DNA of 64,000 nucleotides from Symbiodinium natans (Eukaryota > Sar > Dinophyceae > Suessiales > Symbiodiniaceae), in the NCBI GenBank assembly GCA_905221605.1, contig CAJNDS010002288.1, forward strand, positions 429,921-493,920, in the 5' to 3' direction. Shown piece by piece: positions 9,839 through 21,775 of the stretch (position 1 is its first letter; each line of letters opens with the position of its first letter). The notes under the pieces are model-generated. The model made no database searches and was not told where the DNA came from. It saw only the letters and a list, made by a program, of their open reading frames with translations. The position numbers were made by a program, and so were the translations under genes.

Positions 9839-9946
9839 GATCCTTTGTAGCTGAGTGAGCACACTTTGCACTTTTTGGGATACTATAATCCCCTATAGAA
9901 CTGAAAGTGTACACTTTTTGGGGGGCTTATGAACTCAGCAACTAAG
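9839..9946. repeat. introner-like intron, copy A
   Basis: The intron between two ankyrin exons. About 97 nt of it (tagctgagtgagcacacttt ... ctcagcaactaag) recur at 14676-14772 with few changes. It has an internal inverted pairing (cacactttgcactt against gaaagtgtac). Both intron edges carry GAT. Confidence 0.6.
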
Positions 9947-10095
9947 GATCACATGGCTGACTTGGATGCGACCAACTCGGCCGGCGAATCTGCCTACCAT
10001 GTGGCCAGCCGTGAGCAGCCGGCAGTGCTTCAGCTCCTTCAGGACAGGGAGACCGAAACCTCCACTGGTTCTTCTTGGGAATTCTGGGGAATGAG
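9947..10095 (+). CDS. ubiquitin-like/ankyrin gene, last candidate exon
   Basis: From acceptor 'aactaag' the frame reads DHMADLDATNSAGESAYHVA and SREQPAVLQLLQDRE: the end of one repeat and a final ankyrin repeat, then Thr/Ser-rich residues. A possible GT donor follows at 10096 (atgag|gtacc). If not spliced, the frame continues to a stop at 10127-10129. No further exon of this gene was found downstream. Confidence 0.55.
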
Positions 10096-11325
10096 GTACC
10101 TTACCCTATATCACCCTTTAAAAACTTAAAAAGGCTAGATCCCCTAAGTGACACTTTCAAAGGTTATATGCGGTACCTCTTTCCCTCACCCCCTATACTA
10201 AGAGCAAGCAAGGGGCACTGCTGCAACTGCTGGGACGGGAGGTCCCTTTCAGTACTCGTACCTAATCGTACCAACTTCTTCTGGTCCTCGTGGAAATTCT
10301 GTAGACCTGCATTCGAAGCCCCAAGGGCGAAGCTCAAACTCTTCGCCGGGGCGAAAACCGAACACCAAGCCCAAGCCCCAAACCCCAGTTCCGGTTTAGG
10401 GTTTGGGATTGAGGGTTTAGGGTTTAAAGGGTTTAGGGTTGAGGGGTTAGGGGTTAAAGGGTTTAGGGTTTAGGGTTTAGGGGTTAGGGGTTTAGGGTTT
10501 AGGGTTTAGGGTTTAGGTTTTCAAAAGCCGCTGCCAGGAGTCTTCCTTGCCTGCGGACGGCGCTGTCTGCAGAATAAGCTGAAGAAAATGATCTTGCCCC
10601 TCAAGCCCTAGTACTCCAAGCCCGGGCACCCCTATGAAACCCACATGAATCCCTATAAAACCCCTTATAGAACCCCTAGAAAGCCCTCTAAAACCCTAAG
10701 GATTATGGGGTTGAGGTTCTCACAAACCCGCTGGAAACAAATCCTCCAGGGTTTATGGTTTGGGTGTTAGGGTTTGGGGCGTACAAGGTTGTAACCATAG
10801 TTAGTTGCCCGACCTAAAACCCTACCCATAAGAGTACCCAGAGGCCTGTACCCCCTTTTGTTGGGGTGATACCCCACTTCTGTATTTACTGTATTTAAGG
10901 TTTGGGCTTTTGGGGTCTTGGGGGGTTTAGGGTTTAGGATTTAGGGTTGAGGTTCTAGGGGCTCTTAAGGGGCTTGTAGTGTTTAGCTCTGAGGGGTGTG
11001 GGGCCAGCAGATGACGGCTTTGTCGATCCAGTGAAGCGCGCTTTCGGGTTTAGGGTTTAGGGTTTAGGGTTTAGGTTTAGGGTTGAGGGTTTAGGGATTA
11101 GGGTCGAGGGTTTGGGGTTTAGGGTTAGTTTAGGTTTAGGGTTTAGGCTCTCACGTTCTGATTTCGTCGAATCAAGACGGGTCTAAGGCAGGTTTAGGAG
11201 AGGTCCCGTACAAGGACCTGCCAGAGTTGAGTTTTCAGCACCCCGAACCGAAGTTTGCGAAGCCTGGAGGGAACCACACGGGAGCCGCGCAGCCCTCTCA
11301 CAACTGGGGGAGCCGTAGGATTTTA

Positions 11326-11475
11326 GCGTTTAGGGTTTAGGGTTTAGGGTTTAGGGTTTAGGGTTTAGGGTTTAGGGTTTAGGGTTTAGGGTTAGGGTTT
11401 AGGGTTTAGGGTTTAGGGTTTAGGGTTTAGGGTTTAGGGTTTAGGGTTTAGGGTTTAGGGTTTAGGGTTTAGGGT
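11326..11475. repeat. TTTAGGG telomere-like array
   Basis: About 20 tandem TTTAGGG units with a single GGTTAGGG break. Confidence 0.9.
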
Positions 11476-12844
11476 TATTGTTGTTTTTGGATGCCGGGGC
11501 CCCTTGAAAGACAATAGCGTTTGGGCTCTATAAAGGGGTCCCCTATTTTGGAACCTCCCTGAACCCCTAAACCCTAAACCCCAAAATGAGCTAAACTCTT
11601 AAACCCCAAAGCCTAGAACCTTTTCTCCAAAATCCCTGAAAGCCAAAACCCTAAGCCCCCAAACCCCCAAAACCCGATTCCCCCAAACCCCGAGCCCCCA
11701 CACCCCTAACCCCTAAACCCTAGACCCTAACCCTAAACTTTAAATCCTAAACCCTAAACCCCTAAACCCCCTAAGCCCTAAACCCTAAACCCCAAAAACC
11801 CCAAAACCCTAACACCCCGAACCTCAATGACAACCTTCCAGCCCTGCAGGCCGCGAAGCTAGCGGTGCTGTCGCAGCCTGGGCCAATCCTGTCCTGAGTG
11901 GGGGTGAACGGTGCCAGACCTTGGGGAATACTTGGGTTGCAGGGTTTAAGGTTTAGGGTGTAGTGTTTAGGGTTTGAGACAATAGAGCCTGAGGAATTTG
12001 GATTTGGGCTACCAGGCACGTGCCTCCAAGTTTTGGCCTGTGAGTGCCGTCTGAGTGAGGCGTCTTAGGGGCTCGAAGAGGCTTTCTTTCCCTGCAATAC
12101 ACAAGGTCTGCAAAGATAGGGAGGACAGTCCTTGACACGGATTATAGTACCCCCTATCAGAATCTCATTAAGGACACCCTAAACCCTAAACCCTAAACTC
12201 TAAACCCTAGTTCGTCTTACGAGGAACATCCCAAGGAATGGGTTTTGAGCAGAGCCAGCGCGCGCCCTGGAAAAAGTCGTCCTTGTCCAAAAAGATCCTC
12301 TGAGGAGTGGCCGGTCCATCCCGAACACCTAGGGTTTAGGGTTTAGGGTTTAGGGTTTAAGGTAAACGCTAAGACCCTACAGTCTCAAGCATGCCCGGTC
12401 TTCGCGGTTTGGGCTTTTCCGGTTTTGCGGGGCTTTGGGGGGGGGCTTGCTTCCTGCGGGATTGGGGGGCCCTTCTTCCCGCATAAGTTCGTAAGGGACT
12501 ATATGCTTTACCCTAAACCTTAAACGCTCCACCTTAAACCCTGAACCCGAAGCCCGAAACCCTAAACCCTAAACCCTAAGCAAGATGTACCACAATCTAC
12601 ATCCTTCCCAAGGGCCTCCAGGAGCAACAGTTTTCGGTTCGCCGACAATCCTTTGCAGCGCCTGAAACCTCGGGAGCCCGCACAGCCCATCGACTCTGCA
12701 TGTAAATATAGGGTTTAGGGTTTCGGGTTTCGGGTTTCGGGTTTAGGGTTTAGGGTTTAGGGTTAGGTAGAACTGTTGTTGAAAGTGTTTCGTTTGGTGG
12801 AGCGTTTGGCTACTCGCTCACCCTTTGTCATCCTCTGAGCAGAC

Positions 12845-12985
12845 CGCAAACCCCAAGCCCTAAATCCTAAACCCCAAACCCCAAACCCTAAACCCTAAAC
12901 CCTAAACCCCAAACCCCAAACCCTAAACCCTAAACCCCAAACCCCAAACCCTAAACCCTAGCCGTAAACCCCAAACCCTAAACCC
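12845..12985. repeat. CCCTAAA/CCCCAAA mixed array
   Basis: Tandem heptamers alternating CCCTAAA and CCCCAAA in blocks, suggesting a higher-order pattern. Confidence 0.75.
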
Positions 12986-13072
12986 CAAGGCTCAGCTGCG
13001 AGTACAAGACCGCCGAGGTGGTGAACCGGGGAACTGGCGTCCGACGCCTAAGCGGCTCTCGGGCTTTAGTAG

Positions 13073-13153
13073 GGTTTAGGGTTTAGGGTTTAGGGTTTAG
13101 GGTTTAGGGTTTAGGGTTTAGGGTTTAGGGTTTAGGGTTTAGGGTTTAGGGTT
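13073..13153. repeat. TTTAGGG telomere-like array
   Basis: About 11 tandem TTTAGGG units. Confidence 0.9.
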
Positions 13154-13931
13154 GAATCGTGTTTGAAGGGCTTGTGGTTCAGAAGTTTCAAAGTGCTAGC
13201 AGAGGGCGAATAGAGCGCGCTCCAACCCATGTTCCTCTTGAGTCACCGTGTCAGTTGCTAGAGCAAAGCAACCCTAAACCCGGAACCCTAAACCCTAAAC
13301 CCTAAACCCTAAATGCCATGCTAAAGAAGTTTAGCATAAGTTAGCTCGGGCACTTGAGCTTTACCTCCTCAGCCTGCCAGCGGCTCAGAAATGCAAGATT
13401 TCAGGGGAAAACAGAGTCCGCGGCAGCTTCACATCTGCATTCAAGTAGGGCTAACCCTACACCCTAAACCTATAACCCTAAAACACAAGTAGGTAGCTGC
13501 CACAGTTGTCTTTCCACCTAATGGGTTCTAATTACTAGGCGTATCGTGGTTGAGGAACAGCTCAAGCGCAAGAAAATCCCTAAACCCCCCAAGACCCTAA
13601 AGCCCCTGAGCAGTAAAACCCGAATATCCTAAGCCCCTGTAACCCTAAGACCCAAAACAACACCAAAACAGAACCAACCCTAAAACCCTAAACCCCAAAC
13701 CCTAAGGACTCTAAGCACGCTTGCAAGTGCCCCCCCCCCCCCCTGAACCTACAGCCGATCCTGCAGTTCCTCCCCGAAGCCCGCCTAACCCTGCAGCAAA
13801 CCCTGGTAATAGGGTTGAGGGTTTAGGGTTTAGGGTTTAGGGTTTCGCGGACCTTACTAGACCCTAACGCAACCGTACTTGGGTAGGGTTTACGGCTCCT
13901 GGGACCCCTACCAAATCCTAATTGAACCTTT

Positions 13932-14037
13932 CTTGGAGGTTCATGGGTACCTGTAAGGACATAGCGAGGGTGGCTGTGGGTATAGCAGTCTTCAGGGTAA
14001 GTTTAACCCTCCTACTAAGTACCCATGAACCTTCAAG
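13932..14037. repeat. MITE-like element
   Basis: Starts CTTGGAGGTTCATGGGTAC and ends CTAAGTACCCATGAACCTTCAAG. It shares both termini with the copies at 1954-2093 and 16590-16730, but has a different interior. Confidence 0.6.
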
Positions 14038-14675
14038 TGCACCCTACACTGTGCGAGAAAGGTGGTGATGCCGCGGGCCATCGACTCGGGGGATTGGTTT
14101 GCGGGTTGGTGCCTGTAGCGAGTGGGGGCCTTCCACTTTCAATCTACCATGACGGGAGGGGGGGGGGTAGATATATCCTGCCCTCCCTAAACCTTATAAA
14201 CTCTTAAGCCTTGACACTTCCCTAAACCCAAAACCCTCAAGATTCCCCCCTTTTTGAGGACCCCTTCTAAGGGACTCCTGTCCCAACCCCAACGCAAGGT
14301 CCAACTATCCCCCAAGATGCTTGCGTACTCCGTAAGGTTCACGCCGTAGTCGAGGTTTGGGGTCTGCGGTTTATAAGTTTAGTGTTTAGAGCCCCGCCAG
14401 GTCTTCAAACGCACAACAAAAAAATCGCCCAAAACCCCGCCCAAAACCCCCGGACCTGAACACGACACAATTTCTACAAAACCCCTTAGCCTAAACCCCT
14501 AAACCCCTAAACACCCTGACAGCCCACTTCCAGGGCTCTCTTGGGTCAAGGCTACCCAAATACCACTCTAGCCATATTTAAACTACTGACAGCCCCTTTG
14601 GGTTAGAGCTTACTTCGGCTGCGGGTTTATCGTTTACAGGTTTGTTTAGGGCATTTGGGCCCTCTGGGTTCTTAG

Positions 14676-14772
14676 TAGCTGAATGAGTACACTTTGCACT
14701 TTTTGGCTACTCTAATCCCCTATAGAACTGAAAGTGTAAACTTTTTGGGGGCTTCTGAACTCAGCAACGAAG
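14676..14772. repeat. introner-like repeat, copy B
   Basis: Nearly the same sequence as the intron at 9839-9946 (tagctgaatgagtacacttt ... ctcagcaacgaagg). It ends in an AAG like copy A, so it may also be an intron, but no exon was identified next to it. Confidence 0.6.
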
Positions 14773-16589
14773 GGTTCAAGCTGTGAGAACCTCCGGGAAG
14801 CTGAAGACCTGCTCTGAAGCTAAGGCCACGCCCCCCGCAGTCGCCAAAAAAGCCGCCTTGGCAGCCGAAAAGCCCAAAAGCCCTGGAAACCCAAGCTCTC
14901 AACTCTCAACCCAAAACCCTATAAACCCTAAAACCCTAAACACCCTACTGCAAACATGCAAAACACAACCAGGTTTGGGTCCAGGGCCGCTTTCGACGAC
15001 CCCACACCTTGCAAGACAAAAAGCAGGAGCAACTGGAGGATGGATTGAGGCTTATAGGTTTTTTATAGGGCTCATAGGGTTTCATAGGGTTTTATCATTT
15101 TATCGGGTTAATAGGGCTTATGAGGGTTTATGAGAGAGTTTATGAGGGTTTATGTGGGTTTATGAGGGTTTATGGGGGTTTATGAGGGCTTACAGGCTTA
15201 CAAGATTCCTGGTTTTGGGGTTTTGGGGTCACAGGTTTGGGCTTCAAAGGATCATGCGGTAGCGGGGTATAAGGTACCAGAAATGAACCCTCCGGTTAGG
15301 AAAGAATGAGCACCTCACACTCAGCGCCATACCCTTTTCGTTGCTGCGGCTTCACTGACCCTGTAACCTTAAACCCTATAAACCCTAAACCCAAAGCCTA
15401 AACCCTAAACCGTTTAGGGTTCAGGGTTTTTGACCCTAAGCTCTACAGCCCAAAAGCTCCCCGAAAGCCCGAAACACAGGAACCAGGAAACCCCATAAAA
15501 CATACAGCCCAGTCGACTTGGAAGGGTCATGGGTGCACAGAAGTAGGGCCCCTTAAGCCCCAACTATGCTTAAACCCCTAAACCCCCTGAACCTCCGAAA
15601 TCCGAGCCCCTCAGCGCTATTCCCCCAAGTCCGAAACGGCCCCGAAATCCCAAACCCTAGACCTAAGTACCCTAAACCCTGAACCCTAAACCTACTTGTA
15701 AATACCCGCGAACCTCCAAGTAGGGCGGATTAACGTAAGCAGTTTGTTTGGCACATACACCCTTGTCTATGGATGACTCTTGGTGACCTTGTATGCCCTT
15801 TTTTGCAGCCTTAAGCCTCTCAGAGATTCCTGAGCCCTGCGGGACCGTGGCTCAAGCAGCTTTTTCGGGCAGCGGGGAGCACCGCGGCAAACCCCCCAAT
15901 GCCTTAGTGCGGCATCAAGGTGCGGGAAGCGGGCTTGGGTTGAGGATTTCAGGTTGTTGATGGAGTTAGGCTTGCTCGGGCTATAGGGGAGAAGCTTGGG
16001 TGGGTTGGATGCTGGGTTGAAGGGGTTGCAGTCCTACTTTAAGCTGCTTAAGATTGAGAGACTTGCTGGTGTCCAATGTGGGATCAGTTGGGGCATGTTG
16101 CAGAACTAGGGGAGCTTTTGTCGACAGGCGCCTAGCTTCAATCACGCGTCCTCAATCGTCCTCACCTCGCACACGGTTGAGTTGAAGTTTGATGTTGGGC
16201 CGCTTTTTTGGAGCTTGTCCCCACACACCCTGCCCCGCCACCCAGAAGCAGGAGACAGACATGCTTGTAGCACTGCTAACGAAGACTACCCGAAACCCCA
16301 ACCCTTTGGGCTGCAAATTGGCAGCTCTGTACATCCTAGAACTAGGGTTTACAGTTTAGGGTTTAGGGTTTAGGGCTTAGATTCTAAGATTATAAGCCAG
16401 AGACCAGAAGTTACAGAAAGGACCCTCCAATCTTAACGGGTGTACGGGTCGCTTGGGACACCCTTTCAGGTTTACTCGCCGAACCAAAGCGTCCCGCCAA
16501 ACCCCTAAACCATACTTGTAGGGTTTAGGGTTTAGGGTTTAGGGTTTAGGATTTAGGGTTTAGGGTTTAGGGTTTAAGGTAGGTACCTG
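14773..16589. other. gene-poor stretch with degenerate repeats and a weak exon candidate
   Basis: Contains a GGGTTTATGA-like variant repeat (about 15100-15190) and CCCTAAA-like words. One candidate exon lies at 15809-15919, after 'tttgcag' and before 'aag|gtgcgg', open for 36 codons with no known domain. A possible MITE copy spans about 15517-15720: left end cttggaagggtcatggg, right end cgaacctccaag. No gene recognised. Confidence 0.4.
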
Positions 16590-16730
16590 CTTGGAGGTTC
16601 CGGGTACTTATAGCCCAATTACATGTGTAGGTATAGCCCACTTATAAGCCCCTTTAAGTACCCTAATAGGGTTATAATTGGGCTATAAGCACAGATATTC
16701 CTGGGTTACTAAGTACCATGAACGTCCAAG
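16590..16730. repeat. MITE-like element
   Basis: 141 bp, bounded by CTTGGAGGTTCCGGGTACTT and AAGTACCATGAACGTCCAAG. The interior has 'ttatagccc..ttataattgggctataag' palindromic blocks as in the copy at 1954-2093. Confidence 0.65.
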
Positions 16731-17449
16731 TAAAGCCCCCAAATCCAAATCCCAAAACCCCTAAACCCCAAACCCTAGAACCTTCTCCCAAAAACTCCCC
16801 TAAACCCTAAACCCTAAACCCTAAACCCTAAACCCTAAACCCTAAACCCTGAACCCTAAATAAGAAATCCCCCTAACCCCCAAAACCCTCTTCCTCTGGG
16901 AGGTGGCCGGCACCGCTCAAAGCGGCTCAGCTCAGGCCCGGCTTTGGGGTTTAGGGTTTGGGGTTTAGGGTTTTGGGTCTAGGGTTTAGAGAGTCTTTGG
17001 AGGGGTGTCGGGGCTTTCGTACTTCATGCGGTTTCGGGCTTAGGGTCTCGCCGCGCAGCTGCAGTAAGTGTACCTTAATCCCCCCCCCCCCTCCCCCGTT
17101 TTGCTTGTGAGATTTCACAGGCCACCACCGGTTTAGCGCTGCCGTGTTAGTCCTCAATGCGCACCATGAAACATGCTTCAAACCTTCAATCCAGTTAGGG
17201 GCTCCGAGGGAGGTCCCAAGGGTGGTCCCAGGAGGTTCAGCAGTTTTGGGGGCACCAGAAATCAACACTTTCCGGCCAGCGTCCAGGTTCCAGAGCTTGT
17301 ATCGGAGTACTCCTGTGGCTGGATGGCCCAACGACAGCTGGCCATGGGCGAAACCCTGCACTTGGAGACACCTCACATTGGGGTTGTATTTGACCACTCC
17401 AATGGCACCAGCCACTTTCTAAGCTGCTGGGAATGTCCCTAAACCCTAA

Positions 17450-17590
17450 ACCACTAAACCCCTAAACCCCTAAACCCCTAAACCCCTAAACCCCTAAACC
17501 CCTAAACCCCTAAACCCCTAAACCCCTAAACCCCTAAACCTCTAAACCCCTAAACCCCTAAACCCTAAACCCCTAAACCCTAAACCCTAC
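17450..17590. repeat. CCCCTAAA octamer array
   Basis: Tandem CCCCTAAA, the same octamer as at 2834-3056 and 20818-20930. Confidence 0.85.
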
Positions 17591-18439
17591 AGTAAACCCC
17601 AAAGGTTGGAAACCTTTTTAAGGACAAATAGTGCTGGGATTCCCTATACTTTACTCTCAGTGGTTGAGGCTATCGAGTTTCCAACTTTTTGGCTACTACT
17701 ATGAACCCTAAACCCTAAGCTGCTGGGTATGCGGAACCAGGCACCCTAGAGTTTTTTGGGATTTTGGTTTTTAGGGTTTAAAAGCTTTGGAGTTCTGAGG
17801 TTTTTGGGTGGCTTTTGGTACTTTAGAGTCCCTTAGCTTCTGAGAGGGGGAGTTGGGAATCCCTAAGTTAACCCATAGAAGTTAGTTTTTTTACAGGGAA
17901 CCCGCAATCCATCCCAGTATTGAAAATCAACAGAGGTAAGACACATCCCGAACCCAAGCCAAGGCTGGGATTCGAGGTTTTGGGGGTTTCGGGGGTTAGG
18001 GGGTTAGGGGGGTTTAGGGGTTTAGGGGGTTTAGGGGGTTTAGGGGGTTTAGGGGGGTTTCGGAGGTTTAGGGGGGTTAGGGGGTTAGGGGGGGTTTAGG
18101 GGTTTATAGTTTTTTTGTGCTTAGGGGTTTAGTTGTCTGTAGGGGTTTGGGGGTTTAGGAATGTTGGTTAGTCGCTCGCCTTGACAACCGCCCACCCACA
18201 CGCACACAGGCAGACACGTGCACGCGCACGCGCGCTGGCACGCGCTCACACAGACACAAAGCAAAGCAAAACCAAAACCAAAACAGAGAGAGCATAAAGC
18301 ACACTAGCCAAGCACCGGCAAACGCGGGCAGACCGGCAGAGACAGCCTAATCAACCCTAAACCCTTAAATCAAAACCCGAATCTGATATTTTCGCCTCAC
18401 TATCACTCGTTATGTCGGACCCGGCGCTCCTTTTTGCAG

Positions 18440-18472
18440 GCCACTGAACAACAGGACTTTGCCCTGCACAAG
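18440..18472 (+). CDS. isolated 33-nt exon candidate
   Basis: Flanked by 'tttttgcag' and 'gtgagaac', both canonical splice signals, and open in the frame ATEQQDFALHK. No partner exon was identified, so this is a weak call. Confidence 0.2.
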
Positions 18473-20789
18473 GTGAGAACGAGGGCCAAGAGGTTTAGGT
18501 TTTAAGGGCTACAGGCTTGCATTGTTTTAGGACTTATAGGTTTTAGGGCTTAGGGCTTAGGGTTTATAGGATTCGACAGTCATTCTCAAAGCAAGATCGT
18601 CACAGTAAGCCCATCTCGTTGGGGGCTTCGTGTCGTCTCAACAGCTCCTAGACCCTAAGCCCCAAACCCTAAACCCTAAACCCTAAACCCCAAACCCTAA
18701 ACCCCAAACCCTAAACGCTAAATCCAGGAGCATCCCCCCAGGGCCTTGGAACAGGGTTCAGGGTTTCGATATGGGTTCTGGTGCTTGTAGGGCTTAGGGT
18801 TCAGGGTCTAGGGTTTAGGGTTTAGGGCTTAGGGCTTAGGGTTTAGGGTTCAGTGCAAGAATGGGGGATTTAGGGTTTAGGGCTGAAGCAGTTGAGCCGG
18901 ATCAGCGATCGGTACATTCGAGCTTAGAGTTTCTCGCCGTGTTGTCGTGCGCATACGTCTACTTGTGTATACTGACAGGGTTGATATTCTCAAGAATTCA
19001 GGTGCATTCCCACTTTTTTGTGATGGTACGAAGGTTACTCCAGGCGAGATGAAGCAGTAAGCCTCAAGCCCAAAAAGCAGGAAACCCGAAACCCGAAACT
19101 ATAAACCCTGAACTCTAAACCCGAAGCCCGAGACTCTAAACCCGAAACCCCAAATCCTAAACCCGAAACCCTAAAGCCGAAGTCCTAAACCCTAAGCCCA
19201 AGACCCTAAACCCTAAACCCTAAACCCTAAACCCTAAACCCTAAACCCTAAACCCTAAACCCTAAACCCTAAACCCCCTAAACCCTAAACCTCCAATCCG
19301 GAGCAGGAACTGTCACCATGTTCGGAGCTTTGGATGGCTTCAGCATGGAGCTCCCCGGCTGCAAGCTCCTTACTCCACCATCGGAGGATCTCAAGGGTTC
19401 AGGGTTTAGGGTTTAGGGTTTAAGGTTTAGGGTTTAGGGTTTAGGGTTTAGGGTCGAGTTCGGTGGCCTATTCAGTTAGAATGGGTGTGTTGGGTAGTAT
19501 ATAGGGAGTTCAGGAGGAGAGTATGGGCGATTGCTTTGGCTCCCCTTTTTAGGTACTTTGCTTTGCTTTGGGTGTTCAACATTCTTGCAAGTTCGTAGCG
19601 GGTAGGGGAGGTGGTGGCGGTGGGCGTACGGGTCGGGGGTGGGGGGGTTGGCGGGTGGGGGGGGGCGGGGGGATCGTGTGCGTACAATGCTGTCTTAAAG
19701 CAGGTATTCTGTGGTGCTGTTGTTGTTTGTGCTGTTGCTTTTCCTTTCAAGGCAACTACCTTATTGCATGTTGTAGGCCACTGAAGCACACCCACACAGT
19801 ATGTTCTAAGTCTGGAAGTCAGCGCAGTGACGGCCCGTTCTCCTCCCACGAAGTCTCAGCCAGTTTCCGGGACCACGACGTGATGAAGATCTTCGTGCGA
19901 AGGCGAGCTGCCCCAAACCCTAAACCCTAAACCCAAAACGGGTGTTGATCCATTTCGGATGTTGAGGGTTGACGGTTGCAGCAGGTTCGGGGTTTGGGGA
20001 TTTGAGGTATCAAGAAAAACAGCCCGTTGTTTTTAGTCTTCGGGTTGACTTGGGCTTTCCTTGTCCCTAAGCTCTCTTGCATGAGATGTGTCTTCCTGGG
20101 TGAGTGCCACATCTGGGGCTAGCTCGGAGATGAGACCGGAAGCCTACGCCACTAAATCCGGCTACACATGCAGCCTGGAGTAAAATCGGAGAGTCCTTGG
20201 GCTATTGAGGGTTTGGTGTTGAGGGTGTAGTTTAGGGTTTAGGGCATAGGGGCCATTAAGGGCAATACAAAACCCTAAGCCCGAAAGTGCAACCAGCCAC
20301 CTCTTCTCAATCCGCTCCCGCTCTGATGCACCTGCTCAGAAACGGTACCTCAGATGCTTTGCGGGAAGTTTTGCCGGAGACTCAGGGTAGCCCACCATGT
20401 AATCTGTATGAGGCCTACAATCCCTAGGCCATTAGGAGAAATCCTAAACCCTACCAGGTCTGAAAGGCCTCTGCAACTATCAGGGTTTCAGTGAGATGCT
20501 GCTCGTGTCTCTGACTTCTCATGGAAACACCTTCAGGATACTTCTGCTAGATTCCCAGATTTAAGGGATCGCCCTGTCTACTGGGAAAAAGCTCCTCTCA
20601 GCTGTCAGCTACGGCAGGTGCCTCAGTAGCCAACTACCAACATGGGCCTCTTCATACTTCCTTTGCATGTACTTCCGATGCAAACTACCCCGCAATACCC
20701 CGTCCAATTAGGCATTCCCCTGTCTTCACTGAAACTCTCAACCCCGAAGCCCTGAACTCTGGCCCTACTCTCCCTAGATGACCCTAGAT

Positions 20790-21040
20790 AGCCCTGAGCC
20801 CTAAACCCTAAACCCTAAACCCCCTAAACCCCTAAACCCCTAAACCCCTAAACCCCTAAACCCCTAAACCCCTAAACCCCTAAACCCCTAAACCCCTAAA
20901 CCCCTAAACCCCTAACCCCTAAACCCGTAAACCCCTAAACCCTAAACCCTAAACCCCTAAACCCTAAACCCTAAACCCCAAACCCTAAACCCTAAACCCC
21001 CTAAACCCCTAAACCCCTAAACCCCCTAAACCCCTAGACC
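20790..21040. repeat. CCCCTAAA/CCCTAAA array
   Basis: Long octamer run with heptamer interruptions. Confidence 0.85.
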
Positions 21041-21521
21041 CCAAGCATCCCCTCAGCTGGCCCTTCGCGCACATCATGGGCACATCGTATCCCTCAGCAT
21101 GATCCACTCCTTGAACTTGGGAAACGCCTGGGGTCTATTTATAGTGGGGTTTAGGGTTTAGGGTTTAGGGTTTAGGGCTTGGGGTTTAGGATTTTAGTGC
21201 TTGGGGTGTAGGACCCTCATGGAATGGGTACCCCAAAGCCATACGCAGTATGGTTGCTTGAAGAAGAAAGCCACCCAACAATGGACACTTTTGAATGCTC
21301 GCTTATAGCAGCTGTCTATTGTGCTCAACATAGACATTCCACTAAATAGAGTCCCCTTTGGGGTGCTTGCTATAAGGCGGACCCTCGTATGTAGGGTACC
21401 CAAAAAGGACCACAATATAGGGAACTGCCAATCTACAGGGATTACTATCTTTAAATGATGGGGGGGGGGGGGTTCCCTTGTACAAACAGTCTCGAATAGG
21501 GGCACTATGATCCCCATCACT

Positions 21522-21635
21522 CTAATTGCTTAAGAACCCACCAAAAGCTAAGAAATGGAAATCCACATATTGCCCTTACAAGGGGGATTTGGTATTGATT
21601 TGTTTTTTTTTGGGGGGGGGTTCTTAAGCAATTAG
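21522..21635. repeat. inverted-repeat element
   Basis: A perfect 18-bp inverted repeat, CTAATTGCTTAAGAACCC against GGGTTCTTAAGCAATTAG, separated by about 78 bp. The sequence just to the left resembles the interior of the element at 2509-2601. Confidence 0.55.
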
Positions 21636-21696
21636 TAGATTAAGGACTGGTTTCAAAAGGGGAGCATCCCGAGTAAGGCCCCTTCTTCAGCTAATC

Positions 21697-21775
21697 TACT
21701 AAACCCTAAACCCTAAACCCTAAACCCTAAACCCTAAACCCTAAACCCTAAACCCTAAACCCTAAACCCTAAACC
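21697..21775. repeat. CCCTAAA telomere-like array
   Basis: About 11 tandem CCCTAAA units. Confidence 0.9.

Larger units (their letters stand above)
10096..13931. other. gene-free stretch of telomere-like patches
   Basis: No gene recognised. The stretch alternates unique sequence with TTTAGGG patches (about 10394-10522, 11047-11085, 11326-11475, 12331-12360, 12712-12765, 13073-13153, 13810-13845) and CCCTAAA patches (about 11567-11800, 12176-12210, 12845-12985, 13262-13312). Short open frames here have no domain features. Confidence 0.6.
16731..20785. other. gene-poor stretch, telomere-like patches, weak exon candidates
   Basis: Patches of CCCTAAA or TTTAGGG (about 16797-16860, 18657-18715, 19200-19275, 19392-19455), a C-rich CCCCTAAA array (17450-17590), a GGGTTTAG run (18000-18105) and a CA-rich simple stretch (18193-18300). 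A minus-strand frame at 16951-17415 has no recognisable domain. One small exon-like piece with good splice signals lies at 18440-18472 (tttgcag before it, gtgaga after it). Another open piece is at about 19305-19395. None is accepted as a gene. Confidence 0.45.

Noticed and set aside
16951-17415. Minus-strand frame of 154 aa and overlapping plus-strand frames
   Set aside because: No recognisable domain; ends run into telomere-like repeats; strand cannot be decided.
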